A stretch of 64,000 nucleotides of DNA, from positions 682,001 to 746,000 of the forward strand of contig NZ_JQFJ01000002.1 of the NCBI RefSeq assembly GCF_000763945.1, read 5' to 3'. Positions 1 through 8,396 of this stretch are shown piece by piece; within the stretch, counting starts at the first letter, position 1, and each line of letters opens with the position of its first letter. The DNA is from Sphingopyxis sp. MWB1 (GTDB lineage: Bacteria > Pseudomonadota > Alphaproteobacteria > Sphingomonadales > Sphingomonadaceae). The position numbers and the translations under genes were made by a program. Below the pieces are notes generated by a model. The model ran no database searches. It saw only the letters and a program-made list of their open reading frames with translations, and had not been told where the DNA came from.

Positions 1-155
1 ACCAGATCCTCGCCAAGAAGGCGCAGGGGCTTGATGCCCAGATCGTCGATTTCGGCGACCGCCGCAAAGGGGTGCCAATAGCGCCGGAGCAACTCGCCCA
101 TCGGGGTGCCCGGTCCCACCTGTGTGAAGCGTTGATTCTGTTCGGCCCGCACCAT
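1..155 (-). CDS. Rieske-type aromatic ring-hydroxylating oxygenase, N-terminal fragment (runs off the window)
   Basis: The reverse strand opens at an ATG (153-155) and codes for MVRAEQNQRFTQVGPGTPMG, then an ELLRRYWHPF segment and KPLRLLGEDLV before the window ends. This is the usual opening of phthalate 4,5-dioxygenase-like large subunits, where a conserved GPGTPMGxLxRRYWxP stretch precedes the Rieske [2Fe-2S] domain. The Rieske cysteines and histidines and the mononuclear iron domain lie outside the window, so substrate and completeness cannot be judged. Two copies of a 17-bp palindrome shared with the neighbouring aromatic genes lie just upstream (192-239), which suggests it belongs to the same regulon. 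The family call is firm from the N-terminus; the substrate is unknown. Confidence 0.75.
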   Translation of the reverse strand, partial: MVRAEQNQRFTQVGPGTPMGELLRRYWHPFAAVAEIDDLGIKPLRLLGEDL

Positions 156-191
156 GCGTCTCCCTAATTTATGAGACGTGTCTGGCTTTCT

Positions 192-239
192 GGAACGCTA
201 TACGCAACACGAGCTGCTCATAGTTGCACATATCGCAAC
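192..239. promoter_or_regulatory. Two copies of 17-bp palindromic operator upstream of the Rieske gene
   Basis: GGAACGCTATACGCAAC (192-208) and GTTGCACATATCGCAAC (223-239) each match the pattern GTnnCG-N5-CGnnAC with one mismatch. Their starts are 31 bp apart. They lie in the short gap between the Rieske gene start (155) and the DUF2783 gene end (268). The same pattern recurs in front of the aminotransferase, DJ-1/AhpD, TonB receptor, MFS and ThDP genes. The pattern is read directly; its role as an operator is inferred. Confidence 0.5.
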
Positions 240-267
240 AAGTCGCAGATCTGACATAATCGCCCAA

Positions 268-477
268 TCAGCGCGGTTTGCCTTTCCGGCGCTGGGCGGC
301 GAGCGTGATGGCCTCTGCCACCACTGCCGGATCGCCGATATGGTTGATCAGGATCAGGTTGAGCCGCGCCGCCAGCTTCAGACTCTCTTCGGTCGAGGCA
401 TCCGCGTGCATCGCGATCAGCCTTTCATAGATGTCGTCGACCCCGGCGATATTGGGTTCGGTGATCAGGCCGGTCAT
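268..477 (-). CDS. DUF2783 small protein, possible coupling protein of the flavin monooxygenase
   Basis: This 69-residue protein (MTGLITEPNIAGVDDIYERL...) matches the DUF2783 family as I know it: small, helical, with no cysteine or membrane segment. Its ATG overlaps the TGA of the upstream FAD monooxygenase by 4 bases (ATGA, 474-477), so the two are translationally coupled. In Pseudomonas putida U, 3-hydroxyphenylacetate 6-hydroxylase consists of a large flavoprotein (MhaA) and a small coupling protein (MhaB) of about this size. Gene order and the start/stop overlap make a similar job likely here, but that is inference. The C-terminus is basic (QRRKGKPR). It is the last gene of an operon that starts at the aminotransferase. 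Confidence 0.8.
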   Translation of the reverse strand: MTGLITEPNIAGVDDIYERLIAMHADASTEESLKLAARLNLILINHIGDPAVVAEAITLAAQRRKGKPR

Positions 478-2069
478 AGTTCCTTCCCCTTTGCCCGCGC
501 GATCGCCGCACGGACGGCGTCGGCATCGGGATGGCGCCAGCGCGCGCAGACATAATGATCGGGCCGCACCAGACAGGCGGTGCCGGGTTCGATCGCATAG
601 CGCGCGCGCAGCACATCATCCCCCGTCCCCGGTTCGATGAGCGCAAAGCCGTCGGCCGCCGCGGCGGTCGCGCCGTCGGCCCAGCCGTCGGCGATCAGCG
701 TGAAGCCCGCGCCCAGGCTTTCGAGGAGCCAGCCGGTACCGAGCGGCGCGTCGAGCGCAGGAAAGCCCGGCGCGATGCCCGCGCCGCGCCAGTCGTCGGC
801 ATCGGGGGTGTTCAGCGGGCTGGCGGGCAAGGCCACCGCGGTCGACAGCCGCCCCGAATTGACGAAGGGTCGCGCGAAGGGCAGCTCGTTCGCGAGTTCG
901 AGCACCGCGTCGCGATAGGCGCTGCTCGCCGCCGTTTTTGGCGTCATGAAATCGGTCGAGCGGCTGGAGTTCAGGATATTCTCGTCGGCGATCGCGATCG
1001 CTTCGGTATCATAGCTTTCGAGCAGCACCGCCCCCGCCTCGCCCTTCAGGATCAGGTCTAGCTTCCACCCCAGATTGTCGACATCGGCGAGGCCGCCGTT
1101 GCAGCCGCGCGCGCCAAAGGGCGAAACCAGATGCGCGCTGTCGCCCGCAAAGACCACGCGGCCGTGGACGAAGCGCGCCATGCGGCGGCACTGGAAGGTA
1201 TAGACGCTATACCATTCGGGTTCATATTCGACATCATCGCCCAGCATAGCGCGGACGAGCGGATCGACATTTTCAGGTTTTACAGCGGCTTCGCGGTCAA
1301 TGTTCCAGCCAAGCTGGAAGTCGAGCCGCCACACATCGTCGGGCTGTTTGTGCATCAGCGCCGACTGGCCGGGGTTGAACGGCGGGTCGAACCAGAACCA
1401 GCGTTCGGACGGCCGATCCCCCTTCATCTTCACATCGGCGATGAGGAAATTATCCTCGAACACCCGGCCTTCGAAATCGAGGCCGAGCGCGTCGCGCACC
1501 GCCGAGCGGCTGCCGTCGCAGGCGATGAGCCATTCGGCGTCGATGCGATAGCTGCCCTCTGCCGTTTCGACCGTCACGCGGACGCCGTCGGCGTGTGTCT
1601 CTACCCCGCCCAGCCGATGGCCCCAGCGCAGGTCGACATTGGGCAGCGCGCCGAGCGCGTCGATCAGCCGATCCTCGACATGATATTGCTGGATGTTGAT
1701 GAAGCCGGGGCGCTTTTGATTTTTGACCGGCAGCATGTCGAACTGGAACACCGGTTCTTCGCGGTTGCCCCAGAACACCTTGCCGACGTTCCAGACCACG
1801 CCCTTTTCGACCATCGCGTCGCCGACCCCCAGCCGGTCGAAAATGTCGAGCGAGCGTTTGGCAAAGCAGATCGCCTTTGACCCCGCCGCCACGAAATCGA
1901 GCTGTGCGAGCAGCACCACCGGATGGCCGCGCCGCCCGAGGTCAAGCGCCATGGCGAGACCCACCGGCCCCGCCCCGACGATGACCAGCGGCGCCTGCTG
2001 CAACGATGCAGCGGGGTGCGGCGCGGCGCCGATATCGCGCCACACCGGAATATTCGCGACATTGGCCAT
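474..2069 (-). CDS. FAD-dependent aromatic monooxygenase (MhpA/MhaA-like)
   Basis: A 531-residue class A flavoprotein hydroxylase. The FAD dinucleotide motif VGAGPVG is at 31-37, the DG motif (ACDGSRSAVR) at about 183-192, and the second FAD motif (FAGDSAHLVSPFGARGCNGG) at about 307-326. Its length suits the MhpA-like branch, which has a C-terminal thioredoxin-like domain. Such enzymes use NAD(P)H and O2 to hydroxylate phenols. The surrounding genes make and cleave homogentisate, so ring hydroxylation of a hydroxyphenylacetate-type substrate to homogentisate is plausible, as for MhaA of P. putida; this is inference. It follows the MBL-fold gene by 6 bp and overlaps the DUF2783 gene by 4 bases. 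The family is firm, the substrate is not. Confidence 0.85.
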   Translation of the reverse strand: MANVANIPVWRDIGAAPHPAASLQQAPLVIVGAGPVGLAMALDLGRRGHPVVLLAQLDFVAAGSKAICFAKRSLDIFDRLGVGDAMVEKGVVWNVGKVFWGNREEPVFQFDMLPVKNQKRPGFINIQQYHVEDRLIDALGALPNVDLRWGHRLGGVETHADGVRVTVETAEGSYRIDAEWLIACDGSRSAVRDALGLDFEGRVFEDNFLIADVKMKGDRPSERWFWFDPPFNPGQSALMHKQPDDVWRLDFQLGWNIDREAAVKPENVDPLVRAMLGDDVEYEPEWYSVYTFQCRRMARFVHGRVVFAGDSAHLVSPFGARGCNGGLADVDNLGWKLDLILKGEAGAVLLESYDTEAIAIADENILNSSRSTDFMTPKTAASSAYRDAVLELANELPFARPFVNSGRLSTAVALPASPLNTPDADDWRGAGIAPGFPALDAPLGTGWLLESLGAGFTLIADGWADGATAAAADGFALIEPGTGDDVLRARYAIEPGTACLVRPDHYVCARWRHPDADAVRAAIARAKGKEL

Positions 2070-2075
2070 GGCGCG

Positions 2076-3035
2076 TCAGCCCTGCAACTGGTCCCAGACC
2101 TCTCGGTCGCGCTCCATCGTCCAGATGCGCGGCCGTTCGATCCCGTCAAATTCGTCCCACAGGCGCTGGACGTTGAACGGCAGGCAATGTTCGAAGATCG
2201 GCCAATGGCCGAATTTGGGGGCGAGCGCCGCATGGGTCGCCTCGAACGCATCTTTGAGCGTCCCGCCGCGCTTGTGCGCCGCGCCGACATGTTCGATCAT
2301 GCCGTTCAGAAATTCGCGCGTCTGTTCGACCGCGGCGTCAACCTGTGCCCGCCCGTTCGCGACGGCGCCGCGTCCGCCGACCAGATGTTCGGCCTGAAAC
2401 GCCTTGACCCGGTCGAGCGTGTCCGACGCCCAGTCGAAGTGAAAGGCATCGCCGGTGTAGAGCGCGGCCTGCGCCTCGACCAAGTCGCCCGCGAAGAGCG
2501 TGCCGCTCTTTTCATGCCAGACGGCGATGTCGCCCTCTGTATGCCCGCGTCCGCAAAATTGCAGCTCAAGCCGCCCGCGATCGCCGCCCAGTTCGATCAC
2601 ATGATGGTCGGCAAAGGTGATTGTCGGGCGCGTGAGGCCGGGAATTTCCTCCGGCTGTTTGAACAGGCGCGGCATCCGGCCGAACTCGCTGGCCCAATCC
2701 TGTTCGCCGCGTTCCTCGACCAGCGCGGCGGTCGCGTCGCTCATGATGATGTCTTGGGCATCAAAGGCGCTGGCGCCGAGCACGCGGACGGCGTGATAAT
2801 GGGTGAGCACCAGATAGCGCACCGGCTTTTGCGTGTGCTGGCGCAGCTGCGCCAGCCAGTCGCGCGCGGCGGCGGGGGTGGCCCGCGCCTCGATGCAGAC
2901 GATGAAATCCTCGCCCTCTACCGCGCCGACATTGGGGTCGCCCTCTGCGGTCAGCGCATAGACGCCGTCGGCCAGAACCTCGAGCGTTTCCTTCTTTTCG
3001 GTCATGTCGGCCGACGATGCGAACGGCTTTGCCAT
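2076..3035 (-). CDS. MBL-fold metallo-hydrolase with a degenerate second zinc site
   Basis: A 319-residue metallo-beta-lactamase-fold protein. The usual HxHxDH motif reads THYHAVRV: H79 and H81 are kept, but the Asp and His that follow are Val83 and Arg84. The third Zn1 histidine (H165 in GRGHTEG) and the bridging Asp (D184 in FAGDLV) are present. The final Zn2 histidine, normally in a GHG turn, appears to be Arg222 (GGRGAV). Thus the Zn1 ligands persist while three Zn2 ligands are gone. Its reaction is unknown; a mononuclear hydrolase or lyase acting on a ring-cleavage or CoA intermediate is possible. It lies between aminotransferase (stop at 3050) and FAD monooxygenase in one tight operon. 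The start has a GAGGGAG ribosome-binding site about 10 bases upstream. Confidence 0.85.
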   Translation of the reverse strand: MAKPFASSADMTEKKETLEVLADGVYALTAEGDPNVGAVEGEDFIVCIEARATPAAARDWLAQLRQHTQKPVRYLVLTHYHAVRVLGASAFDAQDIIMSDATAALVEERGEQDWASEFGRMPRLFKQPEEIPGLTRPTITFADHHVIELGGDRGRLELQFCGRGHTEGDIAVWHEKSGTLFAGDLVEAQAALYTGDAFHFDWASDTLDRVKAFQAEHLVGGRGAVANGRAQVDAAVEQTREFLNGMIEHVGAAHKRGGTLKDAFEATHAALAPKFGHWPIFEHCLPFNVQRLWDEFDGIERPRIWTMERDREVWDQLQG

Positions 3036-3049
3036 GGCGATATTCTCCC

Positions 3050-4237
3050 TCAGTCGCGGCTGACGGCCGCGATCGCATCGGCGACCCGGTCGACATTATT
3101 GTTGTTGAGCCCCGCGATGTTCACGCGGCCCGAATTGGTGACATAGACATGATGATCGCTGCGCAGCTGCTCAACGCCTTCGGGGGTGATGCCCAGCATG
3201 GTGAACATGCCGCGCTGGCGCGCGATGAAGCTGTAATCGCGCGCGCTTTGCCCCGCGAGGCGCGACGACAGGCGCGCGCGCATCGCATTGATACGGTCGC
3301 GCATCGTGCGCAGCTCAATCTCCCACCCGCGGCGCATGTCGGCATCGCCGAGCACGCGCGCGACGACCGCGGCGCCATGATCGGGCGGCATCGAATAGAG
3401 GGTGCGTGCGACGGGCAGCGTGTGCGCATGGGCAAGCGCCGCATCCGTTGCATTGGCGCCCACCAGCGTCAGCGCGCCGACCCGTTCGCGATAGACCGCG
3501 AAATTCTTGGAATAAGAGCTGGCGACGATCATTTCGGGCAGCCGTTCGGCGAGCAGGCGAATGCCCGCCGCATCCTCGTCGATCCCGTCGCCGAGCCCCA
3601 GATAGGCAAGGTCGACGAGCACCCCGGAGCCGGTCTTTGCGACGATGTCGGCAACCGTGCCCCACTGATCGAGGTCCAGGTCGGCGCCGGTCGGATTGTG
3701 ACAACAGCCGTGGACGAGCAAGGTATCGGCGCTGGTCATGCCGGCAAGGCATGCCATCATCTCGTCAAAGCGCAGCGCCCCGGTGGCGAGATCATAATAG
3801 GGATAGACGACGAGTTCGTGCCCGCTTGCCTTCAGCAGCACGGGATGGTTCGGCCAGGTCGGGCCGGGCACGAAGATGCGCCCGCCGGGGCGCAGCCGCC
3901 GGATCAGGTCCGACGCCAGCCGCAGCGCGCCGGTGCCGCCGGGGGCCTGGATCGTCCGGCTGCGCTGGTGTGCGTCGCTGCCTTCACCGAAGAGAAGCGC
4001 GCGGGTGTGGTCATTATATTCGGGATGCCCCGCCGACGACAGATAGCGCTTGCTCGGCTGGTTTTCGACCAGCCAGCGTTCCGCGGCCTTGACGCAGTCG
4101 AGCACGGGGGCCTGGCCGTTTTCGTCATTATAGATGCCGATGCCCAGATCGACCTTGTCGGGGCTCGAATCGCTCGCAAGCAATTGGGCGAGCCCAAGAA
4201 TGGGATCGACCGGCGGATCGGGAAGCTGAGCAAACAT
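3050..4237 (-). CDS. Aromatic-amino-acid/aspartate aminotransferase, class I
   Basis: A 395-residue PLP enzyme of the AspC/TyrB type, opening MFAQLPDPPVDPILGL. The NPTG motif is at about 181-184, and the Schiff-base lysine is K244 in SYSKNFAVYRERVG. The ATG at 4237 is preferred over upstream in-frame codons because GGAGAG lies a few bases before it, and homologues start here. In a homogentisate gene cluster the likely reaction is transamination of tyrosine or phenylalanine to 4-hydroxyphenylpyruvate or phenylpyruvate. It is the first gene of the four-gene operon aminotransferase / MBL / FAD monooxygenase / DUF2783. Two 17-bp palindromes (4251-4287) sit directly upstream and probably control it. 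No 4-hydroxyphenylpyruvate dioxygenase gene lies in the window. Confidence 0.88.
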   Translation of the reverse strand: MFAQLPDPPVDPILGLAQLLASDSSPDKVDLGIGIYNDENGQAPVLDCVKAAERWLVENQPSKRYLSSAGHPEYNDHTRALLFGEGSDAHQRSRTIQAPGGTGALRLASDLIRRLRPGGRIFVPGPTWPNHPVLLKASGHELVVYPYYDLATGALRFDEMMACLAGMTSADTLLVHGCCHNPTGADLDLDQWGTVADIVAKTGSGVLVDLAYLGLGDGIDEDAAGIRLLAERLPEMIVASSYSKNFAVYRERVGALTLVGANATDAALAHAHTLPVARTLYSMPPDHGAAVVARVLGDADMRRGWEIELRTMRDRINAMRARLSSRLAGQSARDYSFIARQRGMFTMLGITPEGVEQLRSDHHVYVTNSGRVNIAGLNNNNVDRVADAIAAVSRD

Positions 4238-4250
4238 AATCTCTCCATCT

Positions 4251-4287
4251 GTTCCATTATGCGATACAGCGTAGTGCATTGCGTTAC
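4251..4287. promoter_or_regulatory. Paired 17-bp operator upstream of the aminotransferase operon
   Basis: GTTCCATTATGCGATAC (4251-4267) and GTAGTGCATTGCGTTAC (4271-4287) each match GTnnCG-N5-CGnnAC with one mismatch, and their starts are exactly 20 bp apart. They lie 14 bp before the aminotransferase ATG and after the end of the FAD oxidase pseudogene. A repressor on this pair would sit over the promoter or ribosome-binding region. Function is inferred. Confidence 0.55.
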
Positions 4288-4315
4288 AATAGGGCAATCG
4301 CCCATGCGGCGAAAA

Positions 4316-5714
4316 TCACCCCGAAAGCGGCGCCGCTTCGCCGAGCATGTCCACCAGCGCACCGGGATTCATCGCTTCGGCCGGATCGAGCGCGCGCTTG
4401 ACCGCGCGGAACAGGTCGATTTCGACCGTCCCCACCGCGCGCGCGACCGCGTCGCGCATGCTGCGCCCGACACCATGTTCGGCGCAGATCGACCCGCCAA
4501 GCGACAGCACGATCGCCTCGATCGCGGCGCTGATCGACGGCCCCGCGGCGGTGAGCGAAGCGGGTGCGTGCGCGCCGCGATGGACCGAGAAATGGATATT
4601 GCCGTCGCCCACATGCCCGACGCTGAGGCATTGGCTGCCCGGCAGCAGGCGTTCGGCGGCGGCGCTTGCCTGATCGATGAAAGCGGGGACGGCGCCAAGC
4701 GGCACCGCGACATCGACGCTGACCGACGGTTTCTGCGCAATCTTGCCCTCCACCACCATTTCGCGGATGCGCCACAATTCGCGCCGCTGCGTTTCATTTT
4801 CGGCGAGCGTGCCGCCGCGGACCACCCCATCGTCAAAGCCCTGCGCAATCGCCTGTTCGACCGCGGTGCGGATCGGGAAATCGGCGGCGGAGGACGCAAA
4901 TTCGGCAAGCACGAACCAGCCATGATCGCCCATGTCGGGGACACGCAGCGCGGGGTTGCGCAGCAGAGCCCAGTCGCACCCGCGCCGCTGGACCAGTTCG
5001 AACGCGACGACCAGATCGCCGAGCGCGGCGCGCAGCCGGTGGAGCAGCGTGAGCGTCGCCGCAGGGCTGTCGACCGCCAGCCAGGCGGTTTCGACCTGCC
5101 GCCACGCGGGCACGATGCGCAGCGCAGCGGCGGTGACGACGCCCAGCGTCCCCTCTCCCCCGATGAACAGCTGTTTGAGGTCATAGCCCATATTATTCTT
5201 TGCGACGCGGCGCAGCCCGTCCCACACGCGCCCGTCGGGCAGCACCACCTCCAGCCCCAGCACCTGGGCGCGCATCACGCCATGGCGGAGCGCGCGCACC
5301 CCGCCGGCATTGGTCGAAACCAGCCCGCCGATCGTCGCGCTTCCCTCTGACCCCAGCCCGAGCGGGATCGCAAAGCCATGTTCGGCAGCGACCGCCTGCA
5401 CATCGGCGAGGATGCAGCCCGCGTCGGCGACGATCGCCCCCGCGTCGGCGTCGACCAACCGGATGCGGTCCATCCGCCGCAGCGAGACGAGCAGCGCCGG
5501 GCGGCACGATCGCGAGGCCAAGGGCGACCGCGCAGCGCACGACATCGGCCAGCTCCGCCGTATCGCGCGGGCGCGCGACCGCGACGGCGTGCGCCGGCCA
5601 GCGCCCCGTCAGGTCGCGATAATAGCTTTCGCAATCCTGATCGCCGTCGAGGACAACTCCGCCGGGAAAGGCGGCCTTCAGCGCCGCCACCGCATCGCCG
5701 TTCCGCATCGCCAT
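4316..5714 (-). pseudogene. FAD-binding oxidase (GlcD/D-2-hydroxyacid dehydrogenase family), disrupted
   Basis: Two reading frames together make one FAD-linked oxidase of the GlcD / D-2-hydroxyglutarate dehydrogenase family. The first runs from the ATG at 5714 (MAMRNGDAVAALKAAFPGGV...) through LGLAIVPPG near 5505. The second takes up at LLVSLRRMDRIR and continues to the stop at 4316, with SEGSATIGGLVSTNAGG, GGEGTLGVVTAAALR and a C-terminal SICAEHGVGRSM block. Intact members have about 15-20 residues between these points, including the GGNTGL-type FAD pyrophosphate loop. Here that segment is missing and the frame changes, so the product should be truncated and lack a key FAD contact. The gene ends the DJ-1 / hmgA / fahA operon. 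A sequencing or assembly deletion cannot be excluded. Confidence 0.8.
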
Positions 5715-5730
5715 CCCCCCTTCTCGATCG

Positions 5731-6987
5731 TCAGCGCGCGTAGGGATCGGCGAGCGCGGGAAGCACCCGCGCGCGGCATTCGCCAAAGCCGATCTCATAT
5801 CCCTCGCCAATGCAGCGGCCGCGCAGGTCGAGCGTGTCGCCATCGGCGACGAAGCTGCGCGTGCCGCCGTCGCCAAGCTTCAGCGGTTCCTTGCCGCCCC
5901 AGCTCATTTCCAGCAGGCTGCCATAACTGCCCGGCTCGGCGCCCGAGATGGTGCCGGTGCCCAGCAGGTCGCCAACCTCCATCCGGCACCCCGCGCTGGT
6001 ATGATGCGCGAGTTGCTGCGCCGCCGAATAATACATGCTGCGATAATTGGTGCGGCTGATCACCGTTTCCGTCCCGCCGTCGGGGGTCAGCGCGACGTCG
6101 AGCGCGATGTCATAGAACATCGGCCCCGGTTCGGTAAGATAAGGGAGCAGCGGCTTTTCGCGCGCGGGCGCGGCGACGCGAAACGGCTCCAGCGCGTCCT
6201 TCATCACGATCCACGCGCCGATCGTCGTCGCGGTAGCCTTGCCCTGAAAGGGACCGAGCGGCTGATATTCCCATGCCTGGATATCGCGCGCCGACCAGTC
6301 GTTCAGCAGCACATAGCCAAAGATCATCGCGTCGGCCTCTGCCACCGTCACCGGCCCGTCGGACGGCTGGCCGACGATCGCGCCCAATTCGAGCTCGATG
6401 TCGAAACGCGCCGAAGGGCCAAAGCGCGGCGCGGCATCGTCGGGACCCTTCACCTGCCCCCACGGCCGCCGCACGTCGCGGCCCGACACCGCCACCGAAG
6501 AGGCGCGGCCATTATATCCGATCGGAAGGTGCAGCCAGTTGGGCGGCAGCGCATTTTCAGGCCCGCGGAACATCGTGCCGACGTTGAAGGCATGCTGGCG
6601 GCTTGCGTAGAAATCGGTGAAGCCCGCGACGCGGAAAGGCATATGCATCACCGCGCCATCCTGCGGCACCAGACATGCCTCGACCGCCGCGCGCGCCTCT
6701 GCGCCTTCGCCGAGCAGGTCGGCAAGCCGCCCGCGCATTGCGCGCCACACCGCCGGTCCCGCCGCCATCACCGCATTCCACGACGGCGCGCCGAACAGCG
6801 GGGCGCCATCGAGCACGATCAGCCCCGCCGCCTCCAGCGCCGCCATGTCGACGATATGGTCACCGATCGCGACCCCGCAGCGCGGCGCCGCGCCGCCGTG
6901 GCTGAACACCCCGCACGGCAGATTGTTGAGCGGAAAGGGACAGCCGGGGGCATTGGCACTTTCGAGCCACGAGTGCATCAGCGCCAT
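5731..6987 (-). CDS. fahA: Fumarylacetoacetase
   Basis: A 418-residue enzyme that hydrolyses fumarylacetoacetate to fumarate and acetoacetate, the last step of the homogentisate pathway. It has the N-terminal FAH domain and the catalytic hydrolase domain. The metal ligands known in mouse FAH are matched by D125 (FTDFYASRQH), E198 and E200 (FDIELELG) and D230 (LLNDWSARD), and the catalytic His by H132. The ATG at 6987 is chosen because AAGGAG precedes it by 6 bases; a TTG two codons upstream lies too close to that site. It lies 45 bp downstream of homogentisate dioxygenase and 16 bp upstream of the broken FAD oxidase. Maleylacetoacetate isomerase is not in the window. Confidence 0.96.
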   Translation of the reverse strand: MALMHSWLESANAPGCPFPLNNLPCGVFSHGGAAPRCGVAIGDHIVDMAALEAAGLIVLDGAPLFGAPSWNAVMAAGPAVWRAMRGRLADLLGEGAEARAAVEACLVPQDGAVMHMPFRVAGFTDFYASRQHAFNVGTMFRGPENALPPNWLHLPIGYNGRASSVAVSGRDVRRPWGQVKGPDDAAPRFGPSARFDIELELGAIVGQPSDGPVTVAEADAMIFGYVLLNDWSARDIQAWEYQPLGPFQGKATATTIGAWIVMKDALEPFRVAAPAREKPLLPYLTEPGPMFYDIALDVALTPDGGTETVISRTNYRSMYYSAAQQLAHHTSAGCRMEVGDLLGTGTISGAEPGSYGSLLEMSWGGKEPLKLGDGGTRSFVADGDTLDLRGRCIGEGYEIGFGECRARVLPALADPYAR

Positions 6988-7032
6988 AAACAACTCCTTG
7001 GAAATTTTCTCTCTATAAACAAACCATATAGG

Positions 7033-8358
7033 TTATAACGGATCGCGGCTTCCATCGAACTTGCGGTCGATCCCCGCCCAGCAATCGGCATAATCGTCCT
7101 GCATCGGCGCTTCGTGCGCCGCCCAATGGGTAAGATGCTGGGGAAAGCGCGTTTCGAACATGAAGCTCATCGTATCGTCGAGCTTTTGCGGCTTGAGGTC
7201 GGCGTTGCTCGCGCCCTCAAAGGCTTCGCGATCGGGGCCGTGGGGCAGCATGCAATTGTGGAGGCTCATCGCGCCGGGGGCAAAGCCATTGGGCTTTGCG
7301 TCATATTCGCCGTAAATATTGCCCATCAGTTCCGACATCACATTCTTGTGATACCACGGCGGCCGGAAACTATGTTCGGCGACCAGCCAGCGTTCGCGGA
7401 ACAGCACAAAGTCGATATTCGCCGTCCCCTCCACTTCCGACGGCGCGGTCAGCACGGTGAAGATCGACGGATCGGGATGGTCGAACAGGATCGCGCCGAC
7501 CGGGCTGTAGGTGCCGAGGTCATATTTGCATGGCGCATAATTGCCGTGCCAGGCCACGACGTCGAGCGGGCTGTGGCCGATCTCAGTCTGGTGAAACTGG
7601 CCGCACCATTTCATGATGAGGGTCGAGGGCGCCTCGCGATCCTCGAACACCGCCACGGGCGTCTTGAAATCGCGCGGATTGGCCAGGCAATTGGCGCCGA
7701 TCGGGCCGCGGTTCGGCAGGTCGAATTTCTGCCCGTAATTTTCGCAGACGAAGCCGCGGCACGGCCCGTCGAGCAGCTCGACGCGGTACACCAGCCCGCG
7801 CGGCAGGATCGCGATTTCGCCGGGTTCGATGTCGACGATGCCAAGCTCGGTCGCAAAGCGCAGCCGCCCTTGCTGCGGCACCACCAGCAATTCGCCGTCG
7901 GCCGAGCAGAAATATTCGTCGGTCATCGACCGGGTGACCAGATAGATATGGCTGGCCATCCCCGTTTGCGTGTTGACGTCGCCCGCAGTCGTCACCGTCC
8001 GCATCCCGGTCACCCAGGTCAGCGGCGCATCTTCGTGCGGCACCGGATTCCAGCGATATTGGCCAAGGCTGGCGACGCCGGGAAGGATGTGCGGCGCCGA
8101 TTTCCAGTGCGGCAGCGCGATTTCCCGAAAGCGGCCGACGTGGCGCACGCTGGGCCGGATGCGATAGCACCAACTGCGTTCATTCTGCCCGCGCGGCGCG
8201 GTGAAGGCGGTGCCCGACAATTGTTCGGCATAGAGGCCATAAGGGCATTTCTGGGGCGAATTCTGCCCCTGCGGCAGCGCGCCGGGAAGCGCCTCTGTCT
8301 CGAAATCATTACCAAAGCCCGGCATATATTGCGGGGCATTGCTTCCCTTGTTCGTCAT
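7033..8358 (-). CDS. hmgA: Homogentisate 1,2-dioxygenase
   Basis: A 441-residue non-haem Fe(II) dioxygenase that opens the homogentisate ring to maleylacetoacetate. The iron ligands of the human enzyme (His335, Glu341, His371) correspond in spacing to H337 (WYHKNV), E343 (MSE) and H373 (MLPHGPD). The opening [18 protein letters not shown] is the family signature. The ATG at 8358 has GGAGAGGG upstream; an in-frame ATG further up lacks one. The gene is 38 bp downstream of the Tat-exported DJ-1 protein and 45 bp upstream of fahA, so the three are probably one transcript from the operator region at 9393-9495. Confidence 0.97.
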   Translation of the reverse strand: MTNKGSNAPQYMPGFGNDFETEALPGALPQGQNSPQKCPYGLYAEQLSGTAFTAPRGQNERSWCYRIRPSVRHVGRFREIALPHWKSAPHILPGVASLGQYRWNPVPHEDAPLTWVTGMRTVTTAGDVNTQTGMASHIYLVTRSMTDEYFCSADGELLVVPQQGRLRFATELGIVDIEPGEIAILPRGLVYRVELLDGPCRGFVCENYGQKFDLPNRGPIGANCLANPRDFKTPVAVFEDREAPSTLIMKWCGQFHQTEIGHSPLDVVAWHGNYAPCKYDLGTYSPVGAILFDHPDPSIFTVLTAPSEVEGTANIDFVLFRERWLVAEHSFRPPWYHKNVMSELMGNIYGEYDAKPNGFAPGAMSLHNCMLPHGPDREAFEGASNADLKPQKLDDTMSFMFETRFPQHLTHWAAHEAPMQDDYADCWAGIDRKFDGSRDPL

Positions 8359-8396
8359 CCTGCCCTCTCCACCCGGCAAAGCCATAATCCGTTCCT

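Noticed and set aside
3017-5350. Long open frame of 777 codons on the plus strand opposite the aminotransferase and FAD oxidase
   Set aside because: It is antisense to a well-conserved aminotransferase and oxidase, is rich in Arg, His and Ala, and shows no domain. High GC keeps the opposite frame open.
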